DNA of 64,000 nt from an uncultured Saprospiraceae bacterium (lineage in GTDB: Bacteria > Bacteroidota > Bacteroidia > Chitinophagales > Saprospiraceae), in the NCBI GenBank assembly GCA_938022165.1, contig CALIEI010000044.1, forward strand, positions 1 to 64,000, read 5' to 3'. The notes beneath the pieces were generated by a model. It was not told the origin of the DNA. It saw only the letters and a list, made by a program, of their open reading frames with translations, and did no database searches. Below, in pieces: positions 56,944 through 64,000 of this stretch (within the stretch, counting starts at the first letter, position 1; each line of letters begins with the position of its first letter). Both the position numbers and the translations under genes were made by a program.

Positions 56944-58926
56944 ATGTACCGATCTCTATCTATTTTATTCAGCTTTTTATTATTTGCAATAAGTGTCAAT
57001 GCCCAAAATACTTGTGAATATCAATTGATTTTAAATGATTCTGGTGGAGATGGATGGCAAGGATCTGGAGTGAATTTTTTCATAGAAACTATGTCAACAT
57101 CTGCAACTATCAATGGTGCAACAGATACTATTAATATTTCAGTTACAGATGGGGATAGCATCAGCATAGAATATATTTCAGCCGGAGTAGATGATGGTCA
57201 AAATAATGTACAGCTTCTTGACTCTGATGGGCAAGTTTTGCTGGATAACTCAAACTTGAGTTCCGGAGTAATATTTGAAGGATTTGTTATTTGTCCTAGT
57301 TGCCCCGCAATAGTTCTGAACTCCGTAGTAAATGTAGACTCTTTTGACAATCGAATATTGATTGATTGGGAGCCATCAGATTCTCTAGGAATATACCAAA
57401 TAGAATATGCGCGATGTGGATTTTTGAATAACCCGGATTCAGTTGGTGTAGTAATGTCTTCCATTTCTGAAGCAACCATTCCTGATTTAATGGAAAACAC
57501 TTGTTATGAATATCAGATATCGCTGGTATGCTTAAGTGGTTCTCAAAGTATTGCATCTGGACCTCATAGAGGGAATACAATTTTTTCAGTCGACGTAGGG
57601 ATATCTGGCGCTTTCGCTCCCCAATTTGGAGACAAATGTACTTTTAGTTCTGAGGACACTCTTTTTGTCTTTTTGAAAAATTTTGGAGCAGTGCCACAAA
57701 CTTTCGTGCCCTTTGACTTTACGATATCCAGTTCCTTAACTAACAGTGGCGGAATGGTATCCATGCCTGAAGATGGCCTCTTTACGGGTATATTAGTAAA
57801 AGATTCGTGCGTAGCTTTCCCATTTGAAGAAACTATCGATATATCGGAACCTGGAGAATATACCATCACAGCCTTTACTTCATTAGAAGGAGATGGTGAT
57901 ATTTCTAACGATACATTTACTTACGTTTTTTCTCATTCGAGATTGCTTCCATTTTTTGAGCGATTCGATGACAATCAGCTACCAGATCGTTGGAATTCAG
58001 ATGAAGATATACCTGTTATAGCTGGTACTATAACTAGTGAATTAGACCCTCTAAATAGTAGATTCACTTTGACCACTGATAACTATGGTCGCATCAGCGC
58101 AACAGATTCTTTAGAATTTGATTACAGCTTCACTGACCTTATGGACTCTTCTATGCCTGCAAGCCTTACTCTTGGAGATCAGTTGATCGTAGAAGCTACC
58201 CGAGATTGTGGTGAAAACTACGAAACGCTTACAGTCATTGACATGAATAATTTTGATGCAAGTTTCCCCAGCTTAAGACAGGTCAACTTGTCTCTTGAGG
58301 CATATGTAGACGAGATCATTAGCTTTAGATTTACGGCGCTTAGAGGCGGAAGTAGCTTTAGGACTTTACTCGATGACATCAACGTTTATGAGTGCAACAA
58401 TACTACAAATCCAATTATTATTGACAGCTTGGTCATCAATACATCGGAAGAATCTGAGGAAAATGGATCTATCACCGTTAGCCCCAATGGAGGTGTTGGT
58501 CCTTATACTTTCGACTGGTCCACTGGCTTTACGGAGATCGGCGACGTCAGTACTTTGGAAAATATTGGCCGAGGCATGTTTAGCGTGACGATCACTGACA
58601 ATATAGATGCTTCTTGTTTCATATCTGAAACATTCAATATTGGTGTAGTTAGCACCAACTATCTTGCAGATATCGCTGATCTAAAGGTGTATCCAAATCC
58701 AGTAAGTGAAACCTTAAATGTGGATATCAGCCTTGAAGAGTCACAAGCTCTTGATATCAAGATTTTTAATGTAATGGGACAGCAAATGTGGTCAAATTCA
58801 CTAGATGCTAGTCAGGAACACTTTATTCCGATTTCCGTAAACAACTTTAATCAAGGAATCTACTTTATACAGTTGTCATCAGAACTGGGGCAGATCACTG
58901 AAAAGTTTGTAGTAGAGCAGTATTGA
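56944..58926 (+). CDS. Secreted protein with T9SS C-terminal sorting domain
   Basis: Signal peptide; LILNDSGGDGWQGSGVNFFI; VYPNPVSETLNVDI...GIYFIQLSSELGQITEKFVV. Confidence 0.85.
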   Translation: MYRSLSILFSFLLFAISVNAQNTCEYQLILNDSGGDGWQGSGVNFFIETMSTSATINGATDTINISVTDGDSISIEYISAGVDDGQNNVQLLDSDGQVLLDNSNLSSGVIFEGFVICPSCPAIVLNSVVNVDSFDNRILIDWEPSDSLGIYQIEYARCGFLNNPDSVGVVMSSISEATIPDLMENTCYEYQISLVCLSGSQSIASGPHRGNTIFSVDVGISGAFAPQFGDKCTFSSEDTLFVFLKNFGAVPQTFVPFDFTISSSLTNSGGMVSMPEDGLFTGILVKDSCVAFPFEETIDISEPGEYTITAFTSLEGDGDISNDTFTYVFSHSRLLPFFERFDDNQLPDRWNSDEDIPVIAGTITSELDPLNSRFTLTTDNYGRISATDSLEFDYSFTDLMDSSMPASLTLGDQLIVEATRDCGENYETLTVIDMNNFDASFPSLRQVNLSLEAYVDEIISFRFTALRGGSSFRTLLDDINVYECNNTTNPIIIDSLVINTSEESEENGSITVSPNGGVGPYTFDWSTGFTEIGDVSTLENIGRGMFSVTITDNIDASCFISETFNIGVVSTNYLADIADLKVYPNPVSETLNVDISLEESQALDIKIFNVMGQQMWSNSLDASQEHFIPISVNNFNQGIYFIQLSSELGQITEKFVVEQY

Positions 58927-58987
58927 AAAAATTAAAGAAATCTTAAACCTTGCCTAGCAGCAGGTGTTTTAGCGAAAATAAGAGGTA

Positions 58988-60121
58988 ATGAATATAGGTA
59001 TTGTGTGCTATCCGACATACGGAGGTAGCGGAGTTGTAGCAACTGAACTTGGAAAAGGGCTGGCCAGTCGAGGTCACAAAATTCACTTTATTACCTATCG
59101 TCAACCTACTAGGCTTAATAGTTTTCAGCAAAATGTATTCTATCATGAAGTAGGTGTCAAGGACTATCCTTTATTTGAATTTACCCCTTACGATACCGCT
59201 CTCGCAAGTAAACTTGTAGATGTAGTTAAGCACGAGAAGCTTGACCTTCTACATGTACACTATGCCATTCCTCATGCGGCAGTAGCTTTCATGGCAAAGC
59301 AAATTTTAAATTCGCAGGGAATAAATATACCTGTAGTAACTACGCTGCACGGTACAGACATTACATTAGTTGGAAGCCATCCTGCTTTTGCTCCCGTGGT
59401 TGAATTTTCCATCAACAATTCGGACGGAGTAACAGCCGTGTCAGATTCACTAAAAAAAGATACGCTTGAGTTTTTTAATATTGAAAATGAGATCCAAGTA
59501 ATTCATAATTTTATAGACTTATCTAGATTCAAAAAAACGGATAAGGATCACTTCAAAAAAGCAATTGCTCCAAATGGAGAAAAGATTTTGTCGCACGTTT
59601 CCAATTTCAGAAAAGTAAAACGGGTACAAGATGTACTCCAAATTTTCAACAAAGTGCAAAAGCAGATTCCTGCAAAGTTATTGATGATAGGCGATGGTCC
59701 GGAGCGTCAAGGTTTGGAGCAGTTATGCCGAGAACTTAACGTCTGCTCTGATGTCCGATTCTTAGGTAAACAAGATGCCATAGAGGAACTTTTAGCTATA
59801 TCTGATTTGTTCATTATGCCATCTGAAAGTGAAAGCTTTGGTCTGGCGGCTCTAGAAGCTATGGCTTGCGAAGTGCCTGTTGTATCCTCCAATGCTGGCG
59901 GCATACCAGAGCTTAACTTACATAATGAAACGGGATTTCTTGCTGATGTTGGAGATGTAAACACTATGGCAAAGCATGCTCTCGAACTTTTGAAAAATGA
60001 GGACATGCATCAACGATTCAGAAAGCAAGCCTTTGCTCAAGCTGAAAAATTTGACATCCAAAACATTCTACCTAAGTACGAAGCGTACTATCAGTCCATA
60101 TTGAAAACGATGTTGGTTTGA
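58988..60121 (+). CDS. bshA: N-acetyl-alpha-D-glucosaminyl L-malate synthase (bacillithiol biosynthesis)
   Basis: MNIGIVCYPTYGGSGVVATELGKGLASRGHKIHFI, HVHYAIPHA, TTLHGTDITLVG, PSESESFGLAALEAMACEVPVV. Confidence 0.95.
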   Translation: MNIGIVCYPTYGGSGVVATELGKGLASRGHKIHFITYRQPTRLNSFQQNVFYHEVGVKDYPLFEFTPYDTALASKLVDVVKHEKLDLLHVHYAIPHAAVAFMAKQILNSQGINIPVVTTLHGTDITLVGSHPAFAPVVEFSINNSDGVTAVSDSLKKDTLEFFNIENEIQVIHNFIDLSRFKKTDKDHFKKAIAPNGEKILSHVSNFRKVKRVQDVLQIFNKVQKQIPAKLLMIGDGPERQGLEQLCRELNVCSDVRFLGKQDAIEELLAISDLFIMPSESESFGLAALEAMACEVPVVSSNAGGIPELNLHNETGFLADVGDVNTMAKHALELLKNEDMHQRFRKQAFAQAEKFDIQNILPKYEAYYQSILKTMLV

Positions 60122-60160
60122 CCACCTTAAACTGAAACATTAATCTACTAAGCAGACTTT

Positions 60161-63100
60161 TCATTCTCTCTTGTATTTGCTAGGAACAATACCAAATCTC
60201 TTTTTGAAGTGTATTGCGAAAGTCGACCGCTGATGAAATCCTACTTGATGGGCCACATCACTAATCAAAATATTCTGATCTTCTTCTAAAATCTTTCTAG
60301 CCTTTTGTAATTGGACTTCTTTTATCAGCCTGTTAGGAGTCAAACCCGTCATTGTTTTTAATTTTCTATGCAATGTTCGCTTACTAACAAAAAATGCTCT
60401 AGCTAAAGAATCTACACTTAAATCTTCTTTTATTAAATTCGCTTCTATATAATCTGTAATCTGTAGAACAAATTGTTCATCATAAGGAATTGCATCATTA
60501 ATATCAGTCTCGCCTTCCTGTAACTCAACATCAATATTTTTTCTTAATTTTTCATTTTCATCTAACCATGACTCTTTACGCAATGCATAATTTACTAGCA
60601 AGTTATTTACTCTTGCTAACAATTCAGGAACCGAGAATGGCTTAGTTAGATAATCATCTACTCCAACTAAAAGTGATGCTAATTTATCCCTTTCACTGGC
60701 TAGAGCGGTTAACATAATAAATGGAATCGTTGAGCTAACTTTAGCACTCCTCACATGTTTAAATAATTCCAAGCCATTAACTTTTGGCATCATAACATCT
60801 GTAATTACCAAATCAATTTTAAATTCATTTTCTTTCAATATTTTAAGAGCCTCTTCTCCATTTGTAGCTATAAATATATTCTCATAAAGATTAGACAACA
60901 ACTCTTTTATGAAAGCTCTCATGTCTTCATTATCTTCTACTATCAAAATGGCAAAGCTAGTTACATCTACATCTTCATTTTTTTCATCAATATACTCCAA
61001 TACTGGCGGTAAAAGTACCGGTTTTAAAGTAGGCACTGCTACAATCGGAAATGAAAACGAAAATGTACTCCCAATCCCAATTTCACTTTTAACTTCTACT
61101 TTTCCATTCATCAACTCCGCTAATTCCTTCACTAATGCCAAGCCTATTCCAGTCCCTCCAAGCAATTTATGTTCGCCAAATTTAGTTTGGAAAAATCTGT
61201 CAAAAACATATGGCAAATCTTTTTCATGAATCCCTTCTCCATTATCTTTAACGGAGATTTCTAGAAGATCAGCAACAGTTTTTATTTCAATTTTTATTAG
61301 CCCATCATTTTGAGTATACTTGATGGCATTGCTTATATAATTGTTAAATATTTTCTCGACTTTACTCCGATCCATCAATACATTCATCGATGTTTCAACT
61401 TGATTGTACAATTCGCATCGAATACCCAAACTATTCATTTGTGGTTCAAAAGTAGAGATCACGTAAGTAATAAACTCATTGAGGTTGGTGGCAACTTCCT
61501 CCACTTGCATTTTATTGGCTTCCAATTTGGATAAGTCTAAAATCTCTTGAACTAATCTCTCTAGATTTTTAGCATTCCGTTCAAGGATATGTAATTGATT
61601 TTTAACCTCAGCCTCATTGAGTTTATTAGAACTATCCAATATGTAGGATAAAGGACCCAATATTAAAGTAATGGGCGTTTTAAGTTCATGGGATATATTT
61701 GTGAAAAAATTGGTTTTTATCTTATCTAAAGATTTCAATTCTTCTGCCTGTAATTTTAGTCCTTCTGCCTGAAATCTAATCTCGGCAGTGCGTTCGGCAA
61801 CAATTTGCTCTAGAGCTGCCTGTTTCTTCCTAAGTTGTTTAGTGTAGAGTTTAAACGAAATATAAATCAAGCCGAATACCAACAAGGACACCAAGGCAAT
61901 AAACCACCATCGCTTATGTATAGGGGAGTGTACTTTTACACGAATAGGTCGATCATACTCTATCCAATTTTTTGAGGTGAATGATTTTGCTCTTAACATT
62001 AGATCGTAATTGCCATAATCCAAGTCTGAAAGATGGATATTTCCATCCTTGTTAAACACCCAATCTCTTCCTTCTCCCGCAAGCTTGTAGCTATACAATA
62101 TTCCTTTATCCCTTTCAAAATTAGGCATAGAAATTTCTAAATCAACCACTAAATTATCTGTGAAAATATCTATGACATTTTCATCATTCAGTTTTTTAAG
62201 GATATTATTTTTTTCTCCAGTTTTCCTATCTCTTGAGATCGCTGATTGAACAATGAGGTTTCCATCGTCACTTTTTTTAGATTCAAAATCACCTGGATCA
62301 AATCTAATTAGACCACTGATACTGCCAAAATATAATAGTCCGGCAGAGTCTTTAAAATGAGAAATTGTATTGAATTCGTTATTTGGCAAACCTTGCTCTT
62401 CGGTAAATATAGAAACCGCTTCACTTTTTTTATTAAACCGCATTAATCCTTCGTAACTGGGCATCCATAAATTACCAAAATCATCAGGGTATACGGCATA
62501 GACTATATCACTTGAAAATCCAATATTCTCTATAGTATAGGACTTGTATTCTTTGGCATTGCGATTCCATTTGACTACTCCTTGCCCTTTTGTTGCTATC
62601 CAAATTATCCCGTCTTTATCTTTGTGCATGTGAAGGCAATGCTCAACAGGAATATAAAAGTCACCTTCTTTTTGTGCACCATAATGCGCAATTATCTTTT
62701 GTTCTTGAAGGTTCACAAGATACAATCCATCTGAGGCACATAACCAAGTACCCTCCTCTGAATCTTCAAAGTGATAAAAAACAATATCCTTCAATTGTCC
62801 AAAATCTCCTTCTTTGGCCAAGATCAACTCCGCCCTTTCTTGATCTACCTTAAACAAACCCTCTGACCCAACCCAGATTTGACCAGAATCATCAACATAG
62901 GACTGCCATACGAATCTATATGTACTATCAGCAAAATCAAACACTTTAGGTTCACCACTCCCGAATGAGTACACTCCTAATCCATGCCTCTCGGTAGAAG
63001 CATATAGTTTATCATCCGCTACCATTAAGCCCGTAAAACGAACATCCGCAACAAACAGAGAATCAAATAATTTATTAGCATATTCAATACGCTCCTCTTT

Positions 63101-64000
63101 ATACTTTTTCAACTTAGCATTCTCTACAAAATAAATTTCTCCCCCCCTATGTGTGAGCCCTCTATTTTCCCTATCGTATTCATTTTCATCAATGTCAAAA
63201 ATTTTCACAAATTGGCTTTCGCCAATACTTAGCCTTAAAATAGAGTTTTGATCTTGAGTCCATAAACCATAATTGCCGTCTAAAAACCATTTTTGAGATT
63301 GAAGATTTTCTCGATAAAGATTCTTTACGGTCTTGATATATTTAAAATTATAAGCATCATAATATTGAAAATTTTTGTCAGTATTGAAAAAAACCAAATG
63401 TTCATCTATAACCCCTATTGCTTCCCCTTCGATATCTGGACTCGACAACAGGTTTGACATGTTTTTTGCAAAGGTCTCTACATCCTTGTTGCTTTGAATA
63501 AATTTCAAATAATCTATCTTGCTAAAGTATTTTTTTTGAAAAAAAGGAAATGAGGAGTCGATTTCATACTCTCCTAAAAGCCGTCCTTTGCGATCAAAAT
63601 TGAGGATATAGCTTTTCTTATTAATCGCGTCGGTCGGAAAAATCGGACTAACAAGTATTGCATAACTGTTGTCGCTATGTTTCCAATAACCAAAGGGTCT
63701 ATGTGTAGGCCTTACATTCATATTGAACTTGAACAGGCTTGACATCTTCTTATCTCTCAATTCCAAAACATGGTATTCTAAAACATGACGATTGAAATAA
63801 GAACTAGAATTGATAAAAACATTCGTGCCATTGAACAACGCGCCCACCCCTAAAGATTTGGTTGAAAACTCACTTGACTCAAGTAGATACTCTTCTAGTG
63901 GTATAAATTCGCCTATTTGTTTAACAAAAATAGAGACTGGCTTATCTAGTGTAGAATCATATTCTCCATTTAACACCCATATATTTCCTAAATCGTCTTC
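60161..64000 (-). CDS. Hybrid two-component system protein (propeller + histidine kinase + receiver + AraC HTH), N-terminus outside window
   Basis: NISHELKTPITLILGPL, GGTGIGLALVKELAEL, LVITDVMMPKVNGLELF, AraC VGFHQRSTFAIHFKKRFGIVPSKYK; frame stays open upstream of the track start (EDDLGNIWVLNG) to the window edge. Confidence 0.92.
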   Translation of the reverse strand, partial: EDDLGNIWVLNGEYDSTLDKPVSIFVKQIGEFIPLEEYLLESSEFSTKSLGVGALFNGTNVFINSSSYFNRHVLEYHVLELRDKKMSSLFKFNMNVRPTHRPFGYWKHSDNSYAILVSPIFPTDAINKKSYILNFDRKGRLLGEYEIDSSFPFFQKKYFSKIDYLKFIQSNKDVETFAKNMSNLLSSPDIEGEAIGVIDEHLVFFNTDKNFQYYDAYNFKYIKTVKNLYRENLQSQKWFLDGNYGLWTQDQNSILRLSIGESQFVKIFDIDENEYDRENRGLTHRGGEIYFVENAKLKKYKEERIEYANKLFDSLFVADVRFTGLMVADDKLYASTERHGLGVYSFGSGEPKVFDFADSTYRFVWQSYVDDSGQIWVGSEGLFKVDQERAELILAKEGDFGQLKDIVFYHFEDSEEGTWLCASDGLYLVNLQEQKIIAHYGAQKEGDFYIPVEHCLHMHKDKDGIIWIATKGQGVVKWNRNAKEYKSYTIENIGFSSDIVYAVYPDDFGNLWMPSYEGLMRFNKKSEAVSIFTEEQGLPNNEFNTISHFKDSAGLLYFGSISGLIRFDPGDFESKKSDDGNLIVQSAISRDRKTGEKNNILKKLNDENVIDIFTDNLVVDLEISMPNFERDKGILYSYKLAGEGRDWVFNKDGNIHLSDLDYGNYDLMLRAKSFTSKNWIEYDRPIRVKVHSPIHKRWWFIALVSLLVFGLIYISFKLYTKQLRKKQAALEQIVAERTAEIRFQAEGLKLQAEELKSLDKIKTNFFTNISHELKTPITLILGPLSYILDSSNKLNEAEVKNQLHILERNAKNLERLVQEILDLSKLEANKMQVEEVATNLNEFITYVISTFEPQMNSLGIRCELYNQVETSMNVLMDRSKVEKIFNNYISNAIKYTQNDGLIKIEIKTVADLLEISVKDNGEGIHEKDLPYVFDRFFQTKFGEHKLLGGTGIGLALVKELAELMNGKVEVKSEIGIGSTFSFSFPIVAVPTLKPVLLPPVLEYIDEKNEDVDVTSFAILIVEDNEDMRAFIKELLSNLYENIFIATNGEEALKILKENEFKIDLVITDVMMPKVNGLELFKHVRSAKVSSTIPFIMLTALASERDKLASLLVGVDDYLTKPFSVPELLARVNNLLVNYALRKESWLDENEKLRKNIDVELQEGETDINDAIPYDEQFVLQITDYIEANLIKEDLSVDSLARAFFVSKRTLHRKLKTMTGLTPNRLIKEVQLQKARKILEEDQNILISDVAHQVGFHQRSTFAIHFKKRFGIVPSKYKRE

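Overview
This 64 kb window is chromosomal DNA of a Bacteroidota member. Three secreted proteins carry T9SS-type C-terminal sorting domains, and there is an HTCS hybrid sensor and a BshA; the look is Saprospiraceae/Lewinella-like, but that placement is an inference. No rRNA, tRNA, CRISPR array or intact IS element was recognised. Main blocks, left to right: (1) an RND efflux operon (RND permease cut by the window edge, MFP, TolC-like, TetR) with a candidate TetR operator; (2) a lipid/cell-wall gene set: desaturase, anmK, NAD-epimerase, VOC protein, and a 785-aa fusion of a cysteine-synthase-like PLP lyase with an AONS/SPT-like acyltransferase, a candidate one-polypeptide route to the sulfonolipid (capnine) base; (3) a secreted PPDK-like protein bracketed by inverted intergenic repeats; (4) an ~18 kb molybdenum-cofactor and aerobic CO dehydrogenase cluster (xdhC, moaA, moeA, mobA, moaC, coxF/I-YHS, coxE, coxD, coxG, coxL, coxS, coxM, moaD, moaE, moeB-rhodanese), in which CoxL carries the form-I active-site motif AYRCSFR; (5) two membrane fatty-acid hydroxylases, one fused to a CDGSH iron-sulfur domain; (6) an FtsX-type ABC exporter with a very His-rich loop; (7) a lone SF1 helicase with an uncharacterised C-terminal region; (8) a MerR/B12-type regulator lacking the cobalamin-ligand histidines; (9) bshA and a partial HTCS sensor. 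Intergenic DNA is rich in structured repeats: several dispersed families, a 112-bp tandem array, heptamer microsatellites and long perfect hairpins.
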